A DNA stretch of 64,000 nt from Sipunculus nudus (Eukaryota > Annelida > Sipuncula > Golfingiida > Sipunculidae). The notes beneath the pieces were generated by a model that saw only the letters and a program-made list of their open reading frames with translations, was not told the origin of the DNA and did no database searches. The stretch lies in NCBI GenBank assembly GCA_026874595.1, contig JAPPUL010000081.1, positions 944,501 to 1,008,500 on the forward strand, read 5' to 3'. Position numbers and translations under genes: made by a program. Positions 54,101-61,293 of this stretch are shown piece by piece; position 1 is the stretch's first letter; every line of letters starts with the position of its first letter.

Positions 54101-54908
54101 TTTCGGTGTTTTCTAAAGCATTTACAAAACGAGCATCTTTAAATACTTCTTGCATTTCTTCTGTGCTTTTAAAATAATATTGCTCCCCGTAATATCTTTT
54201 TCGCTTTTCATCTGTAACTTTATTTTGACTGCCGATACAAAGCAGTACATCATGGGCCTCGCGATCTGTCTTATTCAAATAATGTATGTCGTTTGTTGCT
54301 ACTAGTTTTGTGTTCGTCTCTTCTGAGATAGTTAAAAGTACTTCGTTTACTTTCCTTTGTTTATCTATTCCATGATCTTGTAGCTCAAGATAAAATGAGT
54401 CCTCTCCAAATATCTCTTTATACCCTTTTGTTACCTTTATTGCCTCATCTACTTTATCACGCATTATAAGACTCGGTATCTCGCCTCCCAAACACGCACT
54501 TAAAGCTATTAGATCTTTTGAATATTTTCTTAATGTTTTTTTGTCTACACGAGGCCTGTAGTAAAACCCCTCCAGATAGCTTATTGACACTAGCTTTAGT
54601 AGATTTTTATATCCATTACTATTTTTGGCAAGCACGATTAAATGATGATAATGTTTTTCGCCTCGTATCAAAGACTTTTCTTTATGATCCTTTACTGATA
54701 CATAAAGCTCACAGCCTATTATCGGATTAATCCCTGCCTTGCGACACTCATTGTAAAACTCTATTGCACCAAATAAATTACCATGATCGGTTAGTGCAAG
54801 AGAGCTCATATTATGTTCTTTTGCCTTTGCTACAAGCCCTTTTATTGTACACGTTGCATCTAATAACGAATAATGACTATGAGTGTGTAAGTGCACAAAA
54901 GAATTCAT
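51159..54908 (-). CDS. dnaE: DNA polymerase III alpha subunit DnaE
   Basis: Replicative polymerase. The PHP domain starts VHLHTHSHYSLLDATC, with ALTDHGNLFGAIEFY. The palm has GPGRGSVAGSL and the catalytic MPDIDTDFEYEKRDQ near residue 397. A helix-hairpin-helix region and an OB domain (VQICGLVYEA) lie toward the C-terminus. At 1249 residues it is about 80 longer than usual, owing to an Asn/Gly-rich insertion at about 1090-1180 (LNNGLDVNNNGSLNGN). No proofreading domain is fused, as is standard for DnaE. Confidence 0.97.
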   Translation of the reverse strand: MNSFVHLHTHSHYSLLDATCTIKGLVAKAKEHNMSSLALTDHGNLFGAIEFYNECRKAGINPIIGCELYVSVKDHKEKSLIRGEKHYHHLIVLAKNSNGYKNLLKLVSISYLEGFYYRPRVDKKTLRKYSKDLIALSACLGGEIPSLIMRDKVDEAIKVTKGYKEIFGEDSFYLELQDHGIDKQRKVNEVLLTISEETNTKLVATNDIHYLNKTDREAHDVLLCIGSQNKVTDEKRKRYYGEQYYFKSTEEMQEVFKDARFVNALENTEKIASCCNIELEFKQSLPKIKIPKEHTQESYLKELCREGLTKRYNGGVDAKLKERLTYELSIICEMGFAGYFLVVWDFINWARNNDIIVGPGRGSVAGSLVAYCLYITDVDPIKHGLIFERFLNPQRISMPDIDTDFEYEKRDQVIDYVVEKYGEEKVASIITFGALKAKAVIRDVGRVLGIPFGEVDKLAKLIPFGPKVTLKTAYDEVKEIRELVETNVKTKQLYELAKKLEGTNRHAGTHAAGLVIGGQRLDELVPLYSDPRTKSILTQFEGEYLEEVGLLKMDFLGLRNLSVINKCIKTLNKAGDIAIDITKIRLDDEKVYKMLKRGQTLGVFQLEGDGVQDLMSRLKPSVFDDIIALIALYRPGPLNSGMVKEFIKRKHKKDKIDYKHELLKPILEETYGVMVYQEQVMEIAVVIGGFSLGKADELRKAMGKKLKSKMDALKMDFLEGASKKGIKSALAQELYEHMAEFGEYGFNKSHSAAYAYITYRTAYLKANYPIEYMMSLLACDRDIDKVVEYINEAKRMKINILPPSINRSEENFSIEKENEGLDKKGVDKIRFGLSAIKNIGHSAIDKLLQERREGEFKSIYDICRRLNTKSLKKVLEVLIKSGAMDEFGLTRATHLSILDEAIERGQSSQAAKAQGQFILFGQESEEDEGAGFRQETVSDIEEFSKTQILNYEKEVLGFYFSGHPLDEHSEKIKELNPDKIEDLKKLKDGNEVQICGLVYEASHLVSKRGSSWARVILDGYTGSCEVLFFQDVYEKEKDYLQEDKILYVRGKIQASDKKVKLVGHYARPLDEVDIQEITKRRSKKGYNRKSLLGGNDSSEANKINNGKIISILENREYGLNNGLDVNNNGSLNGNRAMDIVESGIDEREAGVVGNGIVTKDGVAKGGKHVNIQLKEDSLDEAGVESLNRLKGFCLANHGIVPILLHIPKNDMFVTVKASAEFNVDAEAIESLTKLACVEKAWLEEKVWLN

Positions 54909-55297
54909 TGTTCTCCCATTTTGTGTTTGTTAATTGTTTTTTTTATAATATACTTTTAAAGAGCCAACTACTATTTCTATTCCCTATAGAATATCCCTAT
55001 CCTAAGCTTTTTTTTTAACTCCCTCTATTAGCGTGTGTAAAAGATACTTTAAATTAGCAATATTTTATAGCTTAATAATCTTATTTTGTGATTTTATTTT
55101 TCTAAGCACATACTACTTATTTATAGAATAAGTGTGAGCCATTTATTGCATAATTTATAAAATATGGTTTTTGCCATTTTGACATAAGGTAGTTTAAAAT
55201 GCGATAAAGATTTTACGTTTCATGAGATTTTAATAGTATTATATTTTATATTTCTAGATTATGGACGATGGCTATATTATGTCTATAATACGGGCCT
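54909..55297. other. Divergent intergenic region between dnaE and tRNA-Ser
   Basis: 389 AT-rich bases with no gene. A candidate promoter for the tRNA/SRP RNA/dnaX unit lies at 55179-55208. A second TATAAT (55284-55289) is only nine bases from the tRNA and lacks a -35. Confidence 0.5.
55179..55208 (+). promoter_or_regulatory. Candidate promoter for the tRNA-Ser / SRP RNA / dnaX unit
   Basis: TTGACA at 55179-55184, 18 bases, then GATAAA at 55203-55208. It lies about 90 bases upstream of the tRNA. Confidence 0.4.
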
Positions 55298-55383
55298 GGA
55301 GAGATGACCGAGAGGCTTAAGGTGCACGCTTGGAAAGCGTGTGTAGCATTTTGCTACCGAGGGTTCGAATCCCTCTTTCTCCG
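55298..55383 (+). tRNA. tRNA-Ser (anticodon GGA)
   Basis: Acceptor stem GGAGAGA pairs with TTTCTCC (one G-U), with discriminator G. The anticodon stem CACGC/GCGTG encloses loop TTGGAAA with anticodon GGA at 55332-55334, reading UCC and UCU. The long variable arm (TAGCATTTTGCTA) is the class II mark, and GGTTCGAATCC is the T arm. The 3' CCA is not encoded. It leads directly into the SRP RNA, as in many bacteria with the scr-dnaX-ybaB-recR cluster. Confidence 0.96.
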
Positions 55384-55384
55384 A

Positions 55385-55490
55385 AAGCCTCTGAAACTCT
55401 ATAAGCTACTCTATTATGCCAACCCGCCAGGCCTTGATCGGAGCAACGGAGTATAGTTTGAGTGCGTTATAGTTGGGGCAGAGGCTTTTT
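55385..55490 (+). ncRNA. ffs: Small SRP RNA (4.5S type)
   Basis: The terminal stem AAGCCTCTG/CAGAGGCTT closes it, then CTATAA/TTATAG and TACTC/GAGTG pair inward. The conserved Ffh-binding core is CGCCAGG opposite GAGCAACGG, with the symmetric CAGG/AGCA loop intact. The 3' side of the terminal stem runs into T6, so it also acts as terminator. The apical segment reads CCTTGATCGG where GGAA-type tetraloops are usual (see findings). Partner Ffh is at 2416-3735. Confidence 0.93.
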
Positions 55491-55544
55491 TATAAAAACT
55501 TTTTTACATGATTTTACATGAACCATACACCATAAAGTACTTTT

Positions 55545-57332
55545 ATGAGCAATTATAAATTATCTGCAAGAGCATATAGACCAAAAGAGTTATCCGAACT
55601 TATCGGCCAGGAGCATATTAGCAAGGCATTAAGTAACAGCATTAAAAATAATCATATTGCACATGCTTATCTTTTCTCAGGACCTCGTGGCACCGGCAAA
55701 ACCTCTACCGCACGCATACTTGCAAAATCATTATCTTGTGAAAAGGGTATTAGCGATAAGCCTTGTCATAAATGTTCTAATTGCATCGAGATTACAAAAA
55801 GTTCATCTTATGACATTATAGAGATAGATGGGGCCTCAAATAGGGGAATTGACCAAATACGTGAGATACGTGACAGCGTTAATTACAAACCAACTAAAGC
55901 AAGATATAAAATATTTATAATAGACGAAGTGCATATGCTAACAGATCAAGCATTTAATTCCCTTTTGAAAACTCTTGAGGAACCGCCACAACATGTTATA
56001 TTCATTTTTGCAACCACGGAATTATATAAAGTGAAACTTACCATACGCTCAAGATGTATTCAGTACAATTTTAGGCAAATTCCTAACTTAAAAGTTAAAG
56101 ACTATCTTAAAGCAATTGCAAAAGAAAATAAGATTAAAGCAGATGAGCAGACTTTACTTATGATTGCTAAGGCAGGCTCAGGCTCAATGCGGGATAGCCT
56201 AAATCTATTTGACCAAGCAATTTCTTTTGGCAATGGCAAGATTACTAAAGAACTTTTAAATGAACTACTTGGACTTGTTGCAAGCACCGTCTACAATGAC
56301 TTTATTAAAGGCCTTACTAAAAAAGATATCCTATCGCTAATAAATATAGGCAAATACCTTATTGAAAACGGATTTAGTATATCTAACTTTGCTGAAGAAC
56401 TTATATCCTATTTTAGAAATATACTAATCCTTAATGAAGAGATTAAGTCTTTAGCTGAAGGGTATATTCTTGACCTTGCTAAGGACGAGTTTGAGTTTTT
56501 GAAAAAATATAAAAGCGCCTTTCAAAAAAGTGAACTTGTATTTATAATAAATTTATTAAGCGAACTTATAGACAAATTAAAACGAGCGCTAAACGATAGA
56601 TATGCTTATGAGTCATGTATATTCCGCTTGATCGAATATGATAATCATATAGATTACAAAAAGATGCTTGAACGACTTGAGGATATTGAAAAACGCCTTC
56701 TTTCGACAAAAGAGAATATAAATACTAAACAAATAAAGATTAAAGAGCAATATACAAAAAAAGAACAAGTGCAAACTTCTAAAGAGGTTTCTAAAGAAAT
56801 TAATAAGGAAGCTAATAAGAATAAAGTCAAAAATAAAACAGTTAACGAAGATATTAAAGAAGATATTAAACAAAAAGAATCTTCTGTAAAAGAGATTGGA
56901 AAAGATAGCAAAGAAGGAAAGGCAGAAAAAGAAGACAAGCCGGAAAAAGAAGACAAGCCGGAAAAAGAAGAAAGAGAAGAAAATCCAAACGCTATTTTAA
57001 AGAGACTTGAAGATAATATTGCAGATAAGCATCCTGTTTTAGCAAGTTGCCTTGCCCGTGCTGAACTTGTTATTAGAGAATCTGCTAAGAAAAATTCAAA
57101 AGAGAATTCAAAAGAGATAGAAATCGTTTTATATGATGAGAGCTTCTATGAGCGAGTAAATGACCAAAAAAACAAGAAGATTTTGGCAAATGCATATAAA
57201 ATGCTTTATAATCAAACAGCTTATGTTAAAGCTAGCTTAGACAAAGAAGGAAAAGAGATTAAAAATAAAAGAGCCACAGAAGAAGGAATAGATAAAGTAC
57301 TTGATGTTTTCAAGGGCAAAATCATAGACTAA
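55545..57332 (+). CDS. dnaX: DNA polymerase III subunit tau/gamma DnaX
   Basis: Clamp-loader ATPase. It opens with RAYRPKELSELIGQEHI, Walker A GPRGTGKTS, four zinc cysteines (CEKGISDKPCHKCSNC), Walker B IIDEVHML, TLEEPPQHVIFIFATTE and sensor SRC. Domains I-III extend to about residue 370. The tau-specific part starts with a Lys/Glu low-complexity linker (390-480, KEDKPE repeats from an 18-bp duplication) and ends in a ~110-residue globular domain. The 595 residues are normal. A slippery A7 at codons 404-406 may give a short gamma form. SRP RNA lies 54 bases upstream. Confidence 0.96.
   Translation: MSNYKLSARAYRPKELSELIGQEHISKALSNSIKNNHIAHAYLFSGPRGTGKTSTARILAKSLSCEKGISDKPCHKCSNCIEITKSSSYDIIEIDGASNRGIDQIREIRDSVNYKPTKARYKIFIIDEVHMLTDQAFNSLLKTLEEPPQHVIFIFATTELYKVKLTIRSRCIQYNFRQIPNLKVKDYLKAIAKENKIKADEQTLLMIAKAGSGSMRDSLNLFDQAISFGNGKITKELLNELLGLVASTVYNDFIKGLTKKDILSLINIGKYLIENGFSISNFAEELISYFRNILILNEEIKSLAEGYILDLAKDEFEFLKKYKSAFQKSELVFIINLLSELIDKLKRALNDRYAYESCIFRLIEYDNHIDYKKMLERLEDIEKRLLSTKENINTKQIKIKEQYTKKEQVQTSKEVSKEINKEANKNKVKNKTVNEDIKEDIKQKESSVKEIGKDSKEGKAEKEDKPEKEDKPEKEEREENPNAILKRLEDNIADKHPVLASCLARAELVIRESAKKNSKENSKEIEIVLYDESFYERVNDQKNKKILANAYKMLYNQTAYVKASLDKEGKEIKNKRATEEGIDKVLDVFKGKIID
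56756..56782 (+). promoter_or_regulatory. Candidate -1 frameshift site in dnaX
   Basis: The heptamer A AAA AAA in the dnaX frame (ACA AAA AAA GAA) is followed in the -1 frame by six codons (RTSANF) and a TAA at 56780-56782. The product would be about 412 residues, containing domains I-III only. A weak AAAGAG sequence lies ahead of it. Confidence 0.45.
56931..56966. repeat. 18-bp tandem repeat (two copies) in dnaX
   Basis: gaagacaagccggaaaaa is duplicated exactly and encodes EDKPEK in the tau linker. Confidence 0.85.
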
Positions 57333-57405
57333 TATTATATTCTGCTATATTTTATATAAAAACAAAAACCAAAAGTTTAAGTAAAAATGTTAGATGGAGA
57401 AGTTT

Positions 57406-57717
57406 ATGAGTAATATGATGAAACAGATAAAAGCTATGCAAGCTAAGATGGAAAAGGCACAGGAGGAGTTAAAAAGTAAGGAAGTTGAATCTAGTGCGGG
57501 AGGAGACATGGTTAAAGTGGTTATGAATGGGCATCAGGAGCTAAAGAAACTAAGTATAAATCCTGAGGTAGTAGATAAGGAAGATGTTCAGATGCTTGAG
57601 GACCTTGTTAGTGCGGCGATAAATGATGCTATAAAGAAGTCCAATGAGCTTGCAAGCACAGAAATGGGCAAAGTAACAGGCGGTTTAAACGTACCGGGCT
57701 TAGGTGGTTTGATGTAG
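57406..57717 (+). CDS. ybaB: Nucleoid-associated protein YbaB/EbfC
   Basis: Small DNA-binding dimer, called EbfC in Borrelia. Landmarks: MKQIKAMQAKMEKAQEEL at the start, VVMNGHQELKKLSINPE, and LVSAAINDAIKKS. The start at 57406 (MSNMMKQ) has GGAG six bases upstream; an in-frame ATG at 57394 overlaps that ribosome-binding site. It sits between dnaX and recR, the standard order. Confidence 0.95.
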   Translation: MSNMMKQIKAMQAKMEKAQEELKSKEVESSAGGDMVKVVMNGHQELKKLSINPEVVDKEDVQMLEDLVSAAINDAIKKSNELASTEMGKVTGGLNVPGLGGLM

Positions 57718-57718
57718 T

Positions 57719-58330
57719 ATGGAACTATATCCAAATAGTTTATCTTCAGTAATAACTGAGTTTTCAAAATTCCCGGGGATAGGTAGAAAGACAGCAGAAC
57801 GTCTTGCATTTCACCTTCTTACAACGTCTAAAGAAAATATAAGTCTTTTGGGCAATTCAATACTTCGCTTACAAGAGAAGAGTTTATTTTGTAAAATATG
57901 TTTTAATATAAGTGAACATGATATTTGTAATATATGTATAAATCCAAATAGATTACAAAGCATAATATGCGTAGTTGAGACATTTAGAGACGTTATAAGC
58001 ATAGAAAAGACAATGGAATATAAAGGTTTATATCATGTTCTAACAGGGCACTTATCTCCGATAGATGGAATTGGTCCTGATAAACTAAAAATAAAAGAAT
58101 TGCTTGAACGAATAAATAAAAATAAAGACGATATTGAAGAAGTTATACTTGCTACTAATCCAAATACTGAGGGGGATGCTACGTCTTTATATATTGCACA
58201 CCTTCTTAAACGTTATGAGAATATAAAAGTAAGCTTTATTGCCAAAGGTCTGCCTATTGGAGCGGATATTGAATACGCCGACCCGCTAACACTACTTAAA
58301 TCTATAATGAAGCGTGAGACTATAAATTAA
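57719..58330 (+). CDS. recR: Recombination mediator RecR
   Basis: Works with RecF/RecO to load RecA at gaps. It has the helix-hairpin-helix FPGIGRKTAERLAFHLL, the four-Cys zinc finger (CKIC...CNIC), and the Toprim domain (ICVVET; GHLSPIDGIGPDKL; LATNPNTEGDAT). The 203 residues are complete. The start is one base after the ybaB stop, so translation is coupled. Confidence 0.96.
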   Translation: MELYPNSLSSVITEFSKFPGIGRKTAERLAFHLLTTSKENISLLGNSILRLQEKSLFCKICFNISEHDICNICINPNRLQSIICVVETFRDVISIEKTMEYKGLYHVLTGHLSPIDGIGPDKLKIKELLERINKNKDDIEEVILATNPNTEGDATSLYIAHLLKRYENIKVSFIAKGLPIGADIEYADPLTLLKSIMKRETIN

Positions 58331-58341
58331 TATTTTTTACT

Positions 58342-58374
58342 CATCTCTTATCCATCTCTTATCCATCTCTTATC
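58342..58374. repeat. 11-bp tandem repeat between recR and the CDF gene
   Basis: catctcttatc is repeated three times with a fourth partial copy, in the 54-base gap between the two converging genes. Unit length is not a multiple of three, which is harmless here. Confidence 0.88.
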
Positions 58375-58384
58375 CATCTCTTAC

Positions 58385-59572
58385 TCATTTATTAGGACTT
58401 TCATATTGCAAACTTATGTATATATTATTTATCTCAGGATCACTTTCGGCAAGCACTCCCTTAATTAAATCTATTAACACCTTCTCCTCTCGGCTAAGTA
58501 AATCCTTATTTGTCGTAAATGTCACCATTATATCAACACGCTTATTCAAATGATAATATCTTATGTCTCGTACTCCCGTTAAGGTATTTGAGTACATATT
58601 AAGCGTCTTTGACAAGATTTTTTCTATCTTACTTTGTCTTTCTAAAGCTATTTCACTCGTTTGCTCACTTGGCTCTAGGTGAATTACTACATCTAGGACC
58701 GATGATATGTTTTTTCTTATGTTTTTCTTAACACTCTCGCCTATCTGGTATGCCTCATATAATGTAAAAGTTGCCTCTACTTCAATCGTCATGTCAGTAA
58801 TCAATCTACCCCCTATAGTCCGGCTCCTTATTGATTTACTGCTCTTAACTCCAATTGTATCATTTGCAATGCTTTCTAGCCTATTCCTTATCTTCTCAGG
58901 CGGTGCCGTGTCTACCATCTCTTCAAATGCTTTGTAAAATATCTCAAATGCTGCATATAATATAAAACCTGCTACAAACATAGTCGCAATCGAATCCATA
59001 TACAAAAGCCCTAAATATAAGGTGCTTAGTATCCCTATTAATACCCCTATCGATGATATGCTGTCTGTTCTGTGATGACTTGCGTTCGATAGTAATGCAA
59101 GACTATTTAATTTATTGCCATAATATCTTGTATATCTATATAATCCCTCCTTAGCTATTATTGTCAATATCGCTATATATACCGCATATACATAATCTTC
59201 TCCAAAGCCTACACCTTCCCCTTCAAGCATATTCAAAAACTTATTTATCCCTTCATAAAATATAAATCCTCCTGCGCTTGCTATCAAAAATGCAACCACT
59301 AAACTTGCTACCGTCTCAAATTTACCATGCCCATAGGGATGTTCCTTATCTGCTGGCTTTGACGCAAGCTTTATTCCTATCAACACTATTATATCACTTA
59401 TATAGTCTGTGGCTGTATGTGTTGCATCCGCTATTAAGGCACCGCTCCCTACCATATAGCCTATCGTATACTGCAAAAGCATTAAAAGCAGGTTTACCAA
59501 AGTCCCTATAAGCGTTACAAGGCGCTTCTTCTTGTATAGTGCGTCCTCTGTCATATCTAATTCATTCATCAT
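58385..59572 (-). CDS. Cation diffusion facilitator transporter
   Basis: Divalent-metal/proton antiporter of the inner membrane. The metal site follows the HxxxD pattern: ADATHTATDYISD in TM2 and NASHHRTDSISS in TM5. KEHPYGHGKFE lies in the TM2-TM3 loop. Six membrane segments occupy residues 15-215, and the C-terminal cytosolic domain (about 215-395) is ferredoxin-like. The 395 residues are somewhat long. Whether it moves Zn, Fe or Mn cannot be told from sequence. Confidence 0.92.
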   Translation of the reverse strand: MMNELDMTEDALYKKKRLVTLIGTLVNLLLMLLQYTIGYMVGSGALIADATHTATDYISDIIVLIGIKLASKPADKEHPYGHGKFETVASLVVAFLIASAGGFIFYEGINKFLNMLEGEGVGFGEDYVYAVYIAILTIIAKEGLYRYTRYYGNKLNSLALLSNASHHRTDSISSIGVLIGILSTLYLGLLYMDSIATMFVAGFILYAAFEIFYKAFEEMVDTAPPEKIRNRLESIANDTIGVKSSKSIRSRTIGGRLITDMTIEVEATFTLYEAYQIGESVKKNIRKNISSVLDVVIHLEPSEQTSEIALERQSKIEKILSKTLNMYSNTLTGVRDIRYYHLNKRVDIMVTFTTNKDLLSREEKVLIDLIKGVLAESDPEINNIYISLQYESPNK

Positions 59573-59757
59573 TTGACACCTCTTCTACTATCAGCATATT
59601 TAACTTATCAGCATATAATACTTTTTCATAGCCAATATATTAAACATTTTTTTATTTATAGCGAAATTCTTTGAAAATCATTTACAAAATACTCCGCTTT
59701 ATACTATCTTTTCTATTCATTCAACTTTCATTCAACTTCGGATACCCTTTTAACCGC

Positions 59758-61248
59758 ATGAGTTTACAACAAGATTTTTATAACCAAAATAAAAACCCCA
59801 TTAGTAAATATGTTTCTAACTTGGATAAAGATATTTATTCCATCTTTGCTCTTCCTGAAGAAGTTATTGCTACTCTCTTTGCTTATGTTAGCAGAAGTCC
59901 CAAAAGCTTTAGAGAAAATTTACTTAGCGTCTCCCAGCAAAAAGCTAAAGAATTTCATGAAAAATGGGTGCTTAATTATGGCCATGCCTCCGTTGCTGAA
60001 CTTGCTGTTACTCATATCGGCATTGAAAATGTTTCAAGGCTTTTTTCTTCCTTACTAGAACGCTCAAATCCATACATTTCTCCTGTTGAATACTCCCAGC
60101 GTTATCAAAAACCTAAAAAAGGAGACTTTTATATCCCTTCTACACTAGATAACTTGTCTTTAAAGATTTATTGTGAATACCAATCCTATATCTATGATGT
60201 CTATTCCGCTCTTTTTAATAAACTTGTTATATTTCTTAAATCTAAAATCAAAATTAAAAAAACTCAGTCGAGTAAATACTACAACAGCTACATAGACAAA
60301 CTTGCATTTGAAGATGCTCGATATATCTTGCCTCTTGCCGTTTATACCAATTTAGGACTTACCACTAATGCTCGTGCTTGTGCCGATATGATTTGTACGC
60401 TCCTCTCAAGTGAATATCCTGAAGTGCGGGATAGAGCTTCGGAAATTAAAACTGAAGTGCTTCGAGCTTTGCCTACCCTGATTAAATATGTTGACTCCAA
60501 GAACTTTATCACCTCCTCTCGCAACGTTTTAAGGAACTTTGCATATAACTATATTTCTAAATCCAAAAATATTAATGAGCCGTTAAATAATATCAAGGTT
60601 GAGCTCGTTGACTTCTCTTTTAAAAATACTAAAAACCCTCAAGAATCTGCTCTCAACTCTTTAATCTCTAATTTGACTTTCCCTTTCCTCAAAAATAATC
60701 TCTCTTTTAATGACCTTTCTACGGATATAGAAACTAAGCCTTTGGAACAAAAAATTAACCTCTTTAACAACATTATGGCAAGCCTTCATGACCATGATAA
60801 TCCCCTCTCCCCTTTTGAGGACATTGTTTACCACTTCGAACTCCATATGTCGGAGGCTTGTTGGCATCAGTTTTTACGCCATCGCAAAATTAATATCTCT
60901 TGGCAATACCCTTCAATAGAAAACGGTTATATTATACCGCAAAATATTATTGAGGCTGGGATTAAGGATATATTTACTAAGGCTATTTTACATTCTAAGG
61001 ACATATATAACCAAATCGCTAAACTATACCCTTTTGAAGCCCACTACTTAGTCACTAACTCTCATATTAGACCCATACTCGCTTCTTTATCTCTTTGGGA
61101 AGTTTATCATCTTATTAATCTTAGATTGTCGAAAAACGCTCAGTGGGAAATCCGTAACCTTGTTAAGCTTATGGCACGAGAAATACATAATGTTCATCCT
61201 GCTTTAATTAAACCTGCTTTAGACAGAAGTTTAAACCGTAGGAACTAA
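59758..61248 (+). CDS. thyX: Two-domain flavin-dependent thymidylate synthase ThyX
   Basis: Makes dTMP using FAD and methylene-tetrahydrofolate. The protein holds two ThyX-like halves. The first has HASVAELAVTHIGIENVSR and the SPVEYSQRY text (108-116), matching the S-x-x-E-x-S-x-R-Y half of the ThyX motif but lacking its RHR. The second has HMSEACWHQFLRHR (RHR at 374-376) without that second half. ThyX of Chlamydia is known to be of this longer size. Start ATG 59758 is preferred over TTG 59671, which would add a hydrophobic leader unsuited to a cytosolic enzyme. Confidence 0.86.
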   Translation: MSLQQDFYNQNKNPISKYVSNLDKDIYSIFALPEEVIATLFAYVSRSPKSFRENLLSVSQQKAKEFHEKWVLNYGHASVAELAVTHIGIENVSRLFSSLLERSNPYISPVEYSQRYQKPKKGDFYIPSTLDNLSLKIYCEYQSYIYDVYSALFNKLVIFLKSKIKIKKTQSSKYYNSYIDKLAFEDARYILPLAVYTNLGLTTNARACADMICTLLSSEYPEVRDRASEIKTEVLRALPTLIKYVDSKNFITSSRNVLRNFAYNYISKSKNINEPLNNIKVELVDFSFKNTKNPQESALNSLISNLTFPFLKNNLSFNDLSTDIETKPLEQKINLFNNIMASLHDHDNPLSPFEDIVYHFELHMSEACWHQFLRHRKINISWQYPSIENGYIIPQNIIEAGIKDIFTKAILHSKDIYNQIAKLYPFEAHYLVTNSHIRPILASLSLWEVYHLINLRLSKNAQWEIRNLVKLMAREIHNVHPALIKPALDRSLNRRN

Positions 61249-61293
61249 TACCATCTCTCATACAACAAAAACCAATATCCAAAACAACGTTAA

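Noticed and set aside
55284-55289. TATAAT as the tRNA-Ser promoter
   Set aside because: No -35 box at proper spacing, and it would start transcription at or inside the tRNA 5' end, leaving no room for a leader.
59671-59757. Signal peptide on ThyX (TTG start)
   Set aside because: ThyX is a cytosolic flavoenzyme, the TTG has no ribosome-binding site, and the internal ATG at 59758 gives a sensible N-terminus.
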